Source of the DNA: Sandaracinobacteroides sayramensis
GTDB lineage: Bacteria > Pseudomonadota > Alphaproteobacteria > Sphingomonadales > Sphingomonadaceae
Assembly (NCBI RefSeq): GCF_022014495.1
Contig: NZ_JAKLSQ010000001.1
Coordinates: forward strand, 100,739 to 164,738
Reading direction: 5' to 3'
DNA: 64,000 nt
This document shows, piece after piece, positions 25,241 to 34,064 of this stretch. How positions within the stretch are numbered: position 1 is the first letter of the stretch; each line of letters opens with the position of its first letter. The position numbers and the translations under genes are program-made. The notes beneath the pieces were generated by a model. It did no database searches. It had not been told where the DNA came from and worked only from the letters and a program-made list of their open reading frames with translations.

Positions 25241-26899
25241 ATGGCAAGGGCCATGGGGACCAAGCTGAACATCGCCGCCGCGCAGCTCAATCCGTCGATG
25301 GGCGATCTCGCCGGCAACGCCACCGCCATCCTGAGGGCCCGCGCGGCCACCGCCGCCGACCTCATCGTCACGCCCGAACTTTCGCTGATCGGCTATCCGC
25401 CGGAGGATCTGGTGCTGAAGCCGGCGCTCAACGCCGCCTGCATGGTGGAACTGGAGCGGATGGCGGCCGCCACCGCGGACGGCGGCCCGGCGATCCTGGC
25501 GGGCACCACCTGGGCGACCGACAAGGGCCTGCACAATGGCTATGCGCTGCTGGAAGGCGGCCGCATCGCCGGCGTCACGCTGAAGCACGACCTGCCCAAT
25601 TATGGTGTCTTCGATGAGAAGCGGGTGTTCGTGCCCGGCCCGCCACCCGAGCCGATCGAGTTCAGGGGCGTGCGCCTCGGCCTCCCCATCTGCGAGGATA
25701 TGTGGACGCCCGGCGTCTCGGCGCATCTGAAGCAGCGCGGCGCCGACCTGCTGCTGGTTCCCAACGGCAGCCCCTATGAGCTGGGCAAGGAAGAGCGGCG
25801 GCTGGAACTGGCCCGGGCGCGGGCGGCCGAAACCGGGCTTTCGCTCCTCTATGTGAACCGCACCGGCGGGCAGGACGAACTGGTGTTCGATGGCGGCAGC
25901 TTCGCCTTGAACCCCGATGGCGAGCAGGTCGCCCGCCTGCCGGACTGGGATGAAAGCGTCGTGCCGCTCGTCTGGCAGAAGGGCGCGGGCTTCGCCCAGT
26001 CCACTCGCCACATGCCCGACAGCTATGAGGAGGAAATCTACCACGCCATGCTGGTGGGCCTGCGCGACTATGTGGCGCGCAACCGCTTTCCGGGCGTGGT
26101 GCTGGGGCTTTCGGGCGGGATCGACAGCGCGCTGGCGGCGGCCGTCGCGGTGGATGCGCTGGGGGCGGACAAGGTCTGGTGCGTGATGCTCCCCAGCCGC
26201 TTCACCGGCCGCGAGAGCCTGGACGACGCCGCCATGTGCGCCCGCCTGCTGGGCGTGCGGCTGGACAATATCCCGATCGAGCCCGCCGTCACGGCGATGG
26301 AAATGATGCTGGCCGGCCAGTTCGCCGGCACCCCGCGCGACACCGCCGAGGAAAACGCCCAGTCCCGCCTCAGGATGGTGACCTTGATGGGGCTGTCCAA
26401 CAAGTTCGGCCATATGCTGCTGACGACGGGCAACAAGAGCGAGCTGTCCGTCGGCTATGCCACCATCTATGGCGACATGGCGGGCGGTTACAATGTGCTG
26501 AAGGACGCCTACAAGACCACGGTGTTCCGCCTTTCCCGCTGGCGCAACCGCCAGCGCCCGCGCCTCGGGCTGGGGCCGGAGGGGGCGGTGATGCCCGAGC
26601 GCGTCATCACCAAGCCGCCGACCGCCGAACTGCGCGAGAACCAGCGCGACGACGACAGCCTGCCGCCCTATGACGTGCTGGACCCGATCCTGCACGCGCT
26701 GGTGGAAGAGGAACTCGCCACCGCCGACATCGTCGCGCGCGGCGTCGCCGACCTGGAGACGGTGAAGCGGATCGAGCGGCTGCTCTACATCGCCGAATAC
26801 AAGCGCCGGCAGGCGCCTCCGGGGGTGAAGATCGGCCCGAGGAACTTCGGGCGGGACCGGCGCTACCCGATCACCAACGCCTTCCGCACTGGAATCTGA
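25241..26899 (+). CDS. nadE: Glutamine-dependent NAD+ synthetase
   Basis: NadE forms NAD from deamido-NAD, using glutamine hydrolysis. The 552-residue protein has an N-terminal nitrilase-like glutaminase domain with the Glu (TPELSLIGYPPEDL), Lys (TLKHDLPNYGVFDE) and Cys (LPICEDMWTPG) triad. Its C-terminal synthetase carries the P-loop GLSGGIDSALAAAVAV (~285) and the LLTTGNKSELSVGYATIYGDMAGG motif. ATG at 25241 or the in-frame ATG at 25253 may be the start; neither has a strong ribosome site. It is a single gene. Confidence 0.95.
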   Translation: MARAMGTKLNIAAAQLNPSMGDLAGNATAILRARAATAADLIVTPELSLIGYPPEDLVLKPALNAACMVELERMAAATADGGPAILAGTTWATDKGLHNGYALLEGGRIAGVTLKHDLPNYGVFDEKRVFVPGPPPEPIEFRGVRLGLPICEDMWTPGVSAHLKQRGADLLLVPNGSPYELGKEERRLELARARAAETGLSLLYVNRTGGQDELVFDGGSFALNPDGEQVARLPDWDESVVPLVWQKGAGFAQSTRHMPDSYEEEIYHAMLVGLRDYVARNRFPGVVLGLSGGIDSALAAAVAVDALGADKVWCVMLPSRFTGRESLDDAAMCARLLGVRLDNIPIEPAVTAMEMMLAGQFAGTPRDTAEENAQSRLRMVTLMGLSNKFGHMLLTTGNKSELSVGYATIYGDMAGGYNVLKDAYKTTVFRLSRWRNRQRPRLGLGPEGAVMPERVITKPPTAELRENQRDDDSLPPYDVLDPILHALVEEELATADIVARGVADLETVKRIERLLYIAEYKRRQAPPGVKIGPRNFGRDRRYPITNAFRTGI

Positions 26900-26979
26900 A
26901 GGACTTCGCGCCCGATAGCGGGAAAAGGGGCCGCCGGCCTCCCGGCCGACGACCCCTTCTCGATCCGCCCCCCGGCGGT

Positions 26980-27000
26980 GGCGGAGGCATGGCCTCCGCC
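26980..27000. terminator. Weak hairpin between nadE and the receptor gene
   Basis: GGCGGAGGC, loop ATG and GCCTCCGCC (26980-27000) form a 9-bp stem between two converging genes. There is no T-run on either side, so termination is only plausible. A second imperfect GC hairpin lies just before it (about 26929-26956). Confidence 0.35.
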
Positions 27001-27013
27001 ATGACGAAAGCCC

Positions 27014-29134
27014 CTAGAAGTCGACGGTCGCCGACAGCCACAGGCGACGGCCGTCCTGGTTGATGGAATAGGCCGGCGTGTAGACCGTGTTCGCGCCGCT
27101 CTGATACGGCACATAGACGGCATAATCGGTGTCGAGGATATTGTAGATCGCGGCCGAAAGGCTGAACTTCCGGTCGATCCGCACCGTGCCGCCCAGGTGG
27201 AAGACTTCATAGCTGCGGAAGTCGCCCACCGCATTCTGCTGCGCGTTGTCGCCCCGCCAGCGGCTGGAACGGACTTCGGCTCGAGCCCAGACGCTGCCCG
27301 CCTCGCTGATGTTCCAGCGCAGATTGCCGTTCAGCATGTGTTCCGGCGTGCCGATCAGCGGCATGCCTTCCTGCGGCCCGCTCAACTGCTCGCTGTCGGT
27401 ATAGGTATAGTTCACCCCCAGGCTGATGGCCGGCGTGAAGCGGATTCGCGTGCCCACTTCCACCCCGCGCGTGCGGGCCTCGTCGATGTTGATCGACTGG
27501 CCGAACAGGTCGACGGCGGGGAACGGCCCGACGTCCAGGCAGCCGGGGCGGTTGGGATTGCCGGCGAACTGGCAGTTGGGGATGCCGGGGCCGCTGGCGA
27601 TCTTGTCCTTGAACTTGTTGTTGAAGAAAGTGACGTTGCCGCTGATGAAACCATCGGCGTCATAATAGAGGCCGGCTTCATAGGTGGTGCTCTTCTCCGG
27701 CTTCAGGCCCGGCGTGCCGATCAGCGGGATGGTGCCCTGCCCGCCGAAGCCGACGATGCCTTCCGCCGTCTGCTCCAGGCGCGGCGTCTTGAAGCCGCTG
27801 GAAATCCCGCCCTTCAGCGTCAGCGCGTCGTTGATGTTCCAGACAGCATAGGCACGCGGCGACCAGTGGCTGCCGAAGCTGGAATGGTCGTCGTAGCGCA
27901 CGCCGCCCGTCAGGCGGAATTGCTCGACGATGGCCCAGGTGGCTTCGCCGAAGCCCGCCCATTGGGTGAACTTGAAGGGCGCAGGCGCCACTCCGTCGAC
28001 CATGCGGGCTTTCCAATATTGCCCGCCGACGGTGAAGCCGACCGGCCCCACTTCACCCGCGAAGCGCGAATCGATCACATCGTTGCGCGCCTCCAATATG
28101 CGCGGGTCGCCCGCCGTCTTGCCCGGCGTGCCGCGCGGAAGCGTGCGGCCGATGGTTTCCGTGTCGCTGCGGCTGAGCGTGGTGTCGAGGGTGCCGATCC
28201 CCGCGCGCCAGCTATGGGCCAGCACATAGTTGGAGCGGTTGAAGCGCTGTTCGTTGGTGTAGCCGCCGCTGATGCCCAGCGTGCCGAGCTGGCCGCGGCT
28301 GTTGTCGTAGCGCTGCTGGTTGCGGTCATATTCGAACCAGATGTCGTGGTCCTTGTGCGGGGTCAGTGAAATCCGGCCGCCATAGCTGCCGATGTCGGAC
28401 TGGACCGGGTTGCGGCCCAGGCTGAGCGCCGGATTGCCGGGGATCGGAATGTCCGACCCGGCGCGGTGGAACAGGCTGCCGCGCAGCGTCAGCCCCACCA
28501 GATCCTTCACCACCGGGCCTTGCGCGAAGCCGTTCAGCGACTGGATGTTGCCGAAGCGGTTGTCGAACTGGATGGTGCTTTCGCCGGTGAAGGTGCCCAC
28601 CCAGCGGTCGCCGACCTTGCGGGTGATGATGTTGACGACGCCGCCCATCGCGTCGGAGCCGTAGAGCGTCGACATCGGGCCGCGCACCACTTCCACCCGC
28701 TCGATGGCCGCAAAGGGCGGCAGGAAGCTGGTGGAGGTCTCGCCAAAGCCGTTGGGCGTGACGCTGCCCGGCGTGTTCTGGCGGCGGCCGTCGACCAGGA
28801 TCAGCGTGTAGTCGCTGGGCATGCCGCGAATGGAGATGTTGAGGCCGCCCGTCTTGCCGGCTTCGCCGCCGACATCCACGCCTTCGATGTTCTGGAGCAC
28901 TTCCGCCAGGCTGCCGAAGCGGATTTCCGAAAGCTCCTCGCGGCCCACCACGCTGATGCTGGCCGGCGCCTGCGTGATCTTCTGCTCATAACCGGCCGCC
29001 GTCACCACGATCACGTCGGACGAGCTCTGGTCCGCGGCATCGGCGGCGAGCGCCGGCTGCGCCAGAAGGCAGGCAAGAGCGAAAAGGCCGGTTTCGGCCA
29101 GAAGGCCGGACGCGCGGAAGGGGTTGGCGGTCAT
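27014..29134 (-). CDS. TonB-dependent outer-membrane receptor (FepA/CirA-like)
   Basis: The 706-residue protein has a signal peptide (ending ACLLAQPALA), a TonB-box-like DVIVVTAAG at about residue 40 and a plug domain (~50-160). The plug includes NISIRGMPSDYTLILVDG and ERVEVVRGPMSTLYGSDAMGGVVNIIT. A 22-strand barrel follows and ends RLWLSATVDF. It imports a ligand, most likely an iron siderophore or haem compound, using TonB energy. ATG at 29134 has GGAGAGAT directly upstream. A Fur-like dyad lies just upstream, consistent with iron control. The ligand is not identifiable. Confidence 0.9.
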   Translation of the reverse strand: MTANPFRASGLLAETGLFALACLLAQPALAADAADQSSSDVIVVTAAGYEQKITQAPASISVVGREELSEIRFGSLAEVLQNIEGVDVGGEAGKTGGLNISIRGMPSDYTLILVDGRRQNTPGSVTPNGFGETSTSFLPPFAAIERVEVVRGPMSTLYGSDAMGGVVNIITRKVGDRWVGTFTGESTIQFDNRFGNIQSLNGFAQGPVVKDLVGLTLRGSLFHRAGSDIPIPGNPALSLGRNPVQSDIGSYGGRISLTPHKDHDIWFEYDRNQQRYDNSRGQLGTLGISGGYTNEQRFNRSNYVLAHSWRAGIGTLDTTLSRSDTETIGRTLPRGTPGKTAGDPRILEARNDVIDSRFAGEVGPVGFTVGGQYWKARMVDGVAPAPFKFTQWAGFGEATWAIVEQFRLTGGVRYDDHSSFGSHWSPRAYAVWNINDALTLKGGISSGFKTPRLEQTAEGIVGFGGQGTIPLIGTPGLKPEKSTTYEAGLYYDADGFISGNVTFFNNKFKDKIASGPGIPNCQFAGNPNRPGCLDVGPFPAVDLFGQSINIDEARTRGVEVGTRIRFTPAISLGVNYTYTDSEQLSGPQEGMPLIGTPEHMLNGNLRWNISEAGSVWARAEVRSSRWRGDNAQQNAVGDFRSYEVFHLGGTVRIDRKFSLSAAIYNILDTDYAVYVPYQSGANTVYTPAYSINQDGRRLWLSATVDF

Positions 29135-29149
29135 TATCTCTCCGAATCT

Positions 29150-29214
29150 ATATTGCGAGGAATTAGCAATATCAATTTGTGCCGGGCTATGCGGAGAAGG
29201 CTGCCCCCTGTCAA
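29150..29214 (-). promoter_or_regulatory. Receptor promoter with Fur-like dyad
   Basis: On the minus strand a perfect -35 TTGACA (29214-29209) is followed 17 bp later by a poor -10 CATAGC (29191-29186). Downstream, before the ribosome site, ATATTGC (29150-29156) and GCAATAT (29166-29172) form a dyad with a 9-bp spacer, similar in form to alphaproteobacterial Fur-family sites. Assignment to Fur is tentative. Confidence 0.4.
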
Positions 29215-29453
29215 CAGTCAGCCTGTGTTCATAATGCAACAGGTGCCAATGTTTCGACTGTCGTCGTCAGAGTGAAGACATGGTGAAAGGCCCAGCCGGC
29301 GGAAGCGGCATTTCGACAATTGGGCTTATGGCTTCACCGCGAATCCAGACGCGACTCTGCTTTCCCCCATGCGGCCATGGGGGGTGGGCAATCTTCAGTC
29401 AGATCGGATCTGGCCGCTAGCCGCAGGCTTTTCCCTCGAACCCGGCCGCCGCC
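29215..29453. other. Gap upstream of the receptor, with one hairpin
   Basis: This is the rest of the 319-bp gap between the receptor gene and the metallopeptidase gene. The only structure seen is a perfect 8-bp stem (CCCCCATG / CATGGGGG) at 29364-29383 with a 4-base loop. It could end the metallopeptidase transcript although no T-run follows. No open frame of interest was seen. Confidence 0.4.
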
Positions 29454-30392
29454 TCAGAGCTGGGCGAACGGCTGGGAGAAGGTGTCGCAGATATTCGGAT
29501 CGCCGCTTTCGAAGCCCTTCGTCAGCCAGCGGATGCGCTGGTCGGCGCTGCCGTGGGTGAAGCTGTCGGGCACGACCCGGCCCTGCATTTGATGCTGCAG
29601 CGTGTCGTCGCCGATCGCCTGCGCCGCGCGCACGCCTTCGGCGAAATCGCCGGAATCCAGCAGGTTGCGGTTATGCGCCGCCCATACCCCGGCATAGCAG
29701 TCGGCCTGAAGCTCCAGCCGCACGGAAAGCTGGTTGGATTCCGTCTTGCCGGCGCGCTGCTGCGCCTGCGCCACTTTCTGCGAGGTGCCGGTCACCGTCT
29801 GCACATGGTGGCCGACTTCATGGGCGATCACATAGGCGGCGGCGAAATCGCCCGGCGCCCCGAACTGGCGGGAAAGCTGGGTGAAGAAGGCGGTGTCCAG
29901 ATAGACCTTCTGGTCGGCCGGGCAGTAGAATGGCCCGGAGGCGGCCGAAGCCCCGCCGCAGGCCGAGCGGATGGACCCGTCGAACAGCACGAGTTTCGGC
30001 GCCGGATAACGCTGGCCGGACGCCGCGAAGATCTTGCCCCAACTGTCTTCGGTGGTGGCCAGCACCTTGGCGACGAAGCTGTCGGTGGAATTCTGGATCT
30101 GGCCGGGCGAGGCCGTGCCGGGCGCCCCGGCGGACTCCGCGGTCACCTGCGGCGTCGGGGGCGCCGCCGTCTGCATCGAGCCCATGCAATTGAACAGCAG
30201 CACCGCCCCGATCACCACGACGATGCCGACGATTCCGAATCGCGAGCCGATGAGCGGCAGGAATATGCCGAGCAGGCTGCCCAGCCCGCCGCCCATGCCG
30301 CCAGCCTGCTGCCCACCGCCGCCCCAGCCGAAACCGCCTTCGCCCCGGCGATTCTCGATGTTGCTGCTTTCCCGCTGATCGTCGAGCCGCAT
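29454..30392 (-). CDS. Neutral zinc metallopeptidase (YpfJ-like)
   Basis: The 312-residue protein has a Gly-rich cytoplasmic N-terminus (GFGWGGGGQQAGGMGGG) and one membrane helix (RFGIVGIVVVIGAVLLFN, ~50-70). The large extracytoplasmic domain carries the zinc-binding HEVGHHVQ motif and the partner LQADCYAGVW. The domain matches the neutral zinc metallopeptidase family (PF04228). ATG at 30392 gives the usual MRLDDQRESSN start. Function in the cell is poorly known for the family; it is probably a membrane-anchored periplasmic protease. Confidence 0.9.
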   Translation of the reverse strand: MRLDDQRESSNIENRRGEGGFGWGGGGQQAGGMGGGLGSLLGIFLPLIGSRFGIVGIVVVIGAVLLFNCMGSMQTAAPPTPQVTAESAGAPGTASPGQIQNSTDSFVAKVLATTEDSWGKIFAASGQRYPAPKLVLFDGSIRSACGGASAASGPFYCPADQKVYLDTAFFTQLSRQFGAPGDFAAAYVIAHEVGHHVQTVTGTSQKVAQAQQRAGKTESNQLSVRLELQADCYAGVWAAHNRNLLDSGDFAEGVRAAQAIGDDTLQHQMQGRVVPDSFTHGSADQRIRWLTKGFESGDPNICDTFSQPFAQL

Positions 30393-30571
30393 TCCAGTCC
30401 CCTGTTCCCCGATGGAGTCCATTTACCCGCGCGGACGATAGGGCAGTTCCTCGCCCGATGCGAGCAAAAGGGGCGGTCCGTCGCACGACCGGACCCCTTG
30501 GCCTTGTGTCCGGCACCGCCTCTGGGCGAAACTTTCGGGAAGATATGTCGTTCTGGAAATGGGAGAAGCGG

Positions 30572-31735
30572 ATGCGCAAGCTGGCAATGGCCTCGTTGGT
30601 GGGATTGGCGGCGATCGCGGCGCCGGCATGCGCCGCGCCGCCGGTCGTCGCGTTCGAAGTGCCGGCGGAACCGGGAATCGCCACCGAAGTCTGGGCGACG
30701 GGGCTCAACAAGCCCTGGGGCATCGTCTGGCTGCCGGATGGCCGCGCCCTCGTGTCGGAAAAGGGCGGCACGCTGCGCATCCTCGGCCGGGACGGCAAGG
30801 CGGGCCAACCGCTCGCCGGCGTGCCGGCGGTGGGCGCAGTCGGGCAAGGCGGCCTGCTGGACGTGTCGCTCCACCCGGATTTCGCGACGAACGGCTTCGT
30901 CTATCTCGCCCACAGCGTCGGCGATTCGAAGGCTAACCGGACAGTGCTTTCGCGCGGGAAACTGCAAGGCAATGCGCTGGTCGACGTGAAGGAACTGATG
31001 CGCAACCCGACGGCGAAATCGGGCGGCGCGCACTTCGGCTCCCGCCTGCTCTGGCTGCCGGACGGAACGCTGCTGATGAGCATCGGCGACGGCGGCAACC
31101 CCAATATCCAGCTGGATGGCCAGCCGATCCGCAACAACGCGCAGGACCCGAAAGCCTATTTCGGCAAGCTGCTGCGGATGACGGCCGAGGGTAGGCCGGC
31201 GCCCGGCAATCCGACCGAGGGCAAGCAGAAGGGGCAGTGGGATGGCCGGGTGTGGAGCATCGGCCACCGCAACATCCAGGGCCTGGCCCTCGATTTGAAG
31301 ACCGGCGGCATCTGGGCCACCGAACATGGCGCGCGCGGCGGCGACGAATTGAACCGGATGGTGGCGGGCGGCAATTATGGCTGGCCGCTGGTGACCCACA
31401 GCCTGGAATATTCCGGCCAGCCCATCACGAAGGAACGTTCGCGCCCCGGCTTCCGCGATCCGGTATCGGTATGGACTCCCTCGATCGCCGCCTCCGGCCT
31501 CGGCGTCTATCGCGGGAGGGCAATCCCCTCGCTTGACGGCGCCATCCTCGCCGGCGGCCTGATGAGCCAGGATGTGCGGGTGGTGCGCATCGGCGCCAAC
31601 GGCGTGCCGCTTCCCGAGAAGCGGGTGGTGATCGGCGCCCGCGTGCGCGATGTGGCGGTGGGGCCGGACGGGCTCGTCTATGTGCTGACGGACGAGGACG
31701 CCGGCCGCATCATCCGGCTGAAAGCCAGCCGCTGA
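30572..31735 (+). CDS. PQQ-dependent sugar dehydrogenase-like protein (GSDH/YliI type)
   Basis: The 387-residue secreted protein has a signal peptide ending PACAA. A six-bladed beta-propeller follows, with GLNKPWGIVWLPDGRALVSEKGGTLRI at its start, GHRNIQGLALD and TEHGARGGDELNRM. These are hallmarks of the soluble aldose/sorbosone dehydrogenase family. It should oxidise sugars in the periplasm using PQQ. ATG at 30572 has GGGAGA upstream. Its 3' end overlaps the convergent TauE-like gene by 26 bp. Confidence 0.9.
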   Translation: MRKLAMASLVGLAAIAAPACAAPPVVAFEVPAEPGIATEVWATGLNKPWGIVWLPDGRALVSEKGGTLRILGRDGKAGQPLAGVPAVGAVGQGGLLDVSLHPDFATNGFVYLAHSVGDSKANRTVLSRGKLQGNALVDVKELMRNPTAKSGGAHFGSRLLWLPDGTLLMSIGDGGNPNIQLDGQPIRNNAQDPKAYFGKLLRMTAEGRPAPGNPTEGKQKGQWDGRVWSIGHRNIQGLALDLKTGGIWATEHGARGGDELNRMVAGGNYGWPLVTHSLEYSGQPITKERSRPGFRDPVSVWTPSIAASGLGVYRGRAIPSLDGAILAGGLMSQDVRVVRIGANGVPLPEKRVVIGARVRDVAVGPDGLVYVLTDEDAGRIIRLKASR

Positions 31736-32552
31736 GCGCGGGCCAGCCGCTTCGGGTGACGTAAAGGCCGGTTGCGATCACCGCGAAGGCGAAGATGCGG
31801 GAAAGCCGATTCTTCGCGCCGGCCAGATGCCGGCCGAGGCGGGCGCCCAGAAAGGCGCCTGCACCGCCGCCCGCCACCAGCAGAGCGGTCAGCGCCCAGT
31901 CCACATGGCCGGCGAGCGCATAGCTGAGCGCCGTCGTCGCCCCCAGCGCGAAGACCGCGACCAGCGAGGTGCCCACCGCGAAACCGATGGGCATGGCCGT
32001 CGCCAGCATCAGCGCCGGCACGATCAGGAAGCCGCCGCCGATGCCGAAGAAACCGGCGAAAAGTCCGGCCAGGAAGCCCAGCGGCAGCAACCGGGGCAGC
32101 AGGCTGGCGGCGCTGGCCCGCGTCAGCCGCACGTCCGGGTCCGGCGCGGAACGGCGCGGGCGGAGCATCGAAAGCCCCACCGCCACCATCAGCAGCCCGA
32201 ACAGCGCCAGCAGCAGATCCGGGTCCGTCGCCTTGCCCAGCCGGGCGCCGATCCAGGCGCCGAGGCTGCCGGCCGCCGCGAACACCAGCGCGCAATTCCA
32301 CTTCACCGTGCCGGCCCGCGCATGCCCCGCCAGCCCCATCAGCGCCGACAGCGATACAGCCACCGCCGCCGTGCCGATCGCCGCATGCGCATCCGCCACG
32401 CCCACGACATAGACGAGCAGCGGAACGGCGACGATGGAGCCGCCCGCGCCGATCAGCCCCAGGATGAGGCCGATCACCGCACCGGCAGCCAGCGCCAGCG
32501 GCACAAGGCCAAATATTGGGCCAGCTATTGGGCCAGGCATTAAAACAGGCAT
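31710..32552 (-). CDS. TauE/SafE-family sulfite/sulfur anion exporter
   Basis: The 280-residue membrane protein has about eight helices in two repeats, each with a glycine-rich motif (IGLILGLIGAGGSIVAVPLL and LFAGFFGIGGGFLIVPALM). The family exports sulfite, sulfonates or related anions. The ATG at 32552 overlaps the rhodanese-gene stop by one base (TGATG), so both are translated from one transcript. The context with a rhodanese and a persulfide-dioxygenase-like enzyme points to removal of sulfite formed from sulfide or persulfide. The tail overlaps the convergent sugar-dehydrogenase gene. Confidence 0.88.
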   Translation of the reverse strand: MPVLMPGPIAGPIFGLVPLALAAGAVIGLILGLIGAGGSIVAVPLLVYVVGVADAHAAIGTAAVAVSLSALMGLAGHARAGTVKWNCALVFAAAGSLGAWIGARLGKATDPDLLLALFGLLMVAVGLSMLRPRRSAPDPDVRLTRASAASLLPRLLPLGFLAGLFAGFFGIGGGFLIVPALMLATAMPIGFAVGTSLVAVFALGATTALSYALAGHVDWALTALLVAGGGAGAFLGARLGRHLAGAKNRLSRIFAFAVIATGLYVTRSGWPALSGWLSAG

Positions 32553-33061
32553 CAGGCGGTCGCACGGTTCCAGGGCATCCGCTTCAGCAGCCGCGCCAGC
32601 CCGCACCAGCCGCTGAGCCCGGCGAAAGCAAGGCCCGCGCCCACGAAGGCCGACAGGCCGAAGAAGCCGGGACTGACCAGCAGGCCGAGGGCGATGCCTG
32701 CCAGCACCAGGCTTCCGGCCACGATCTGCACCTGCCGCATCAGGTCTATCGGCCGGCTGCGATCCAGCGCCACGGGGCCGCCGGCCTCGCGCCAGGCCGT
32801 CAGGCCGCCGTCCAGGATCCAGGCGTCCGGCCCCACTCTGCCGGCAATTTCGACGGCGCAGGCCGCCGTCCGCCCGCCCGAGCGGCAGGTGAACACAAGG
32901 TCTCCGCCCGGAAGGGCGGCGGATGCCAGCTTTTCCTGCGGAATGTTGAGGCTGCCCGGCACATGCTCGCGGCGGAATTCCGCTTCCGTCCGGATATCGA
33001 TGAGGCGCGCGCCGGACTCCAGCAGGCGCCTGGCTTCCGATGCGGAAATAAGGGTGGGCAT
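32552..33061 (-). CDS. Rhodanese-domain protein with C-terminal membrane segment
   Basis: The 169-residue protein has an N-terminal rhodanese domain (residues 1-~105, with active cysteine in the FTCRSGGRTAACAVE loop). A DUF2892-like pair of hydrophobic segments follows (~115-160: VQIVAGSLVLAGIALGLLV and FVGAGLAFAGLSGW). It transfers sulfane sulfur, likely at the membrane. ATG at 33061 is the family-like start. It is the first gene of a two-gene operon with the TauE-like exporter and is divergent from the metallo-hydrolase by 67 bp around a shared dyad. Confidence 0.9.
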   Translation of the reverse strand: MPTLISASEARRLLESGARLIDIRTEAEFRREHVPGSLNIPQEKLASAALPGGDLVFTCRSGGRTAACAVEIAGRVGPDAWILDGGLTAWREAGGPVALDRSRPIDLMRQVQIVAGSLVLAGIALGLLVSPGFFGLSAFVGAGLAFAGLSGWCGLARLLKRMPWNRATA

Positions 33062-33065
33062 GATC

Positions 33066-33094
33066 TTGACCTTTATATTAGGAAAACCTAATTT
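33066..33094. promoter_or_regulatory. Shared operator/promoter of the sulfide-response genes
   Basis: A perfect dyad ATTAGG-AAAA-CCTAAT occupies 33077-33092 in the 67-bp divergent gap. On the plus strand TTGACC (33066-33071) and TAATTT (33089-33094) are 17 bp apart, so the dyad fills the spacer and overlaps the -10 of the metallo-hydrolase promoter. Persulfide-sensing ArsR-type repressors (BigR/SqrR group) control such genes from AT-rich dyads. The regulator gene is not in view. Confidence 0.6.
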
Positions 33095-33128
33095 AACTGC
33101 CACCGACAGGAAGGTCAAGGAGTCGCCC

Positions 33129-34007
33129 ATGCCCACCCCTGCCATTCACGCTTTCTTCGACGAACCCACCAACACCATCAGCTACCTGGTCGCGGACCCG
33201 GACTCGCGGGAGGCCGCGATCATCGACTCCGTGCTCGATTTCGACCAGCCCTCCGGCCGGATCGGCACCGGGTCGGCGGACGCCATCCTGCAAAAGGCCG
33301 CCGAAAAGGGCTTCGGCATTCGCTGGATACTGGAAACCCACGCCCATGCGGACCATCTGTCCGCCGCCGGCTATCTGAAGGCGAAGACGGGGGCGCCGAT
33401 CGCGATCGGCGGCGCCATCGGCGAGGTGCAGGCGATCTTCCGGCCGCAGTTCGCCATCGAGGGGCGCAAGTCCGGCGAAGGTTTCGATCGCCTGCTGTCG
33501 GACGGCGAGCGCATGCCGCTGGGGCAGTTCGAGTTCGAGGTGATCGCAACGCCGGGCCACACCCCCGCCTGCGTCAGCTACCGGATCACCGATGCGGTGT
33601 TCGTGGGCGACACCTTGTTCATGCCCGACTATGGCACCGCCCGCGCGGATTTCCCCGGCGGCGATGCCGCCGCCCTCTACCGCTCGATCCGCAGGCTGCT
33701 GGCCCTGCCGCCGGAGACCCGGCTCTTCACCTGCCATGATTACAAGGCTCCCGGCCGCAACGAATATGCCTGGGAAACCACCGTCGCCGAGCAGCGCGCC
33801 CGCAATGTGCATGTGCACGACGGCGTCGACGAAGCCGGCTTCGTCGCCATGCGCCGCAGCCGCGACACCACCCTGAGCGCCCCGAAGCTGATCCTGCCCT
33901 CGCTGCAGGTGAATGTGGAGGGCGGCCGCCTGCCCGAGCCGGGAAGCGGAGGGGTTCGCCGCCTGGCTCTGCCGCTTTGCCTGCCGGACGGCTATCGGCA
34001 GGCGTGA
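33129..34007 (+). CDS. MBL-fold metallo-hydrolase, persulfide-dioxygenase-like (Blh/ETHE1 group)
   Basis: The 292-residue metallo-beta-lactamase-fold enzyme has the metal site in ILETHAHADHLSAAGYLK. Further ligands lie in VIATPGHTPACVSYRI, FVGDTLFMPDYGTARADFPGG and LFTCHDYK. The MPDYGTARADFPGG motif is typical of the ETHE1/Blh persulfide dioxygenases that oxidise glutathione or protein persulfide to sulfite. AAGGAG precedes the ATG at 33129. The divergent rhodanese and TauE-like genes complete a detoxification route from sulfide to exported sulfite. Confidence 0.9.
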   Translation: MPTPAIHAFFDEPTNTISYLVADPDSREAAIIDSVLDFDQPSGRIGTGSADAILQKAAEKGFGIRWILETHAHADHLSAAGYLKAKTGAPIAIGGAIGEVQAIFRPQFAIEGRKSGEGFDRLLSDGERMPLGQFEFEVIATPGHTPACVSYRITDAVFVGDTLFMPDYGTARADFPGGDAAALYRSIRRLLALPPETRLFTCHDYKAPGRNEYAWETTVAEQRARNVHVHDGVDEAGFVAMRRSRDTTLSAPKLILPSLQVNVEGGRLPEPGSGGVRRLALPLCLPDGYRQA

Positions 34008-34064
34008 AAGATAGCGAGTTTTCCCCGGTTTACGTGTAGGAGATAATATCGCAGGCTTCCGCCG

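Noticed and set aside
23782-25371. 529-codon minus-strand frame across the CaiB-type gene and the palindrome
   Set aside because: It includes a translated palindromic repeat (HPGLDPGSS and WTPGQARGD motifs), a known source of false genes, and is antisense to the CoA transferase.
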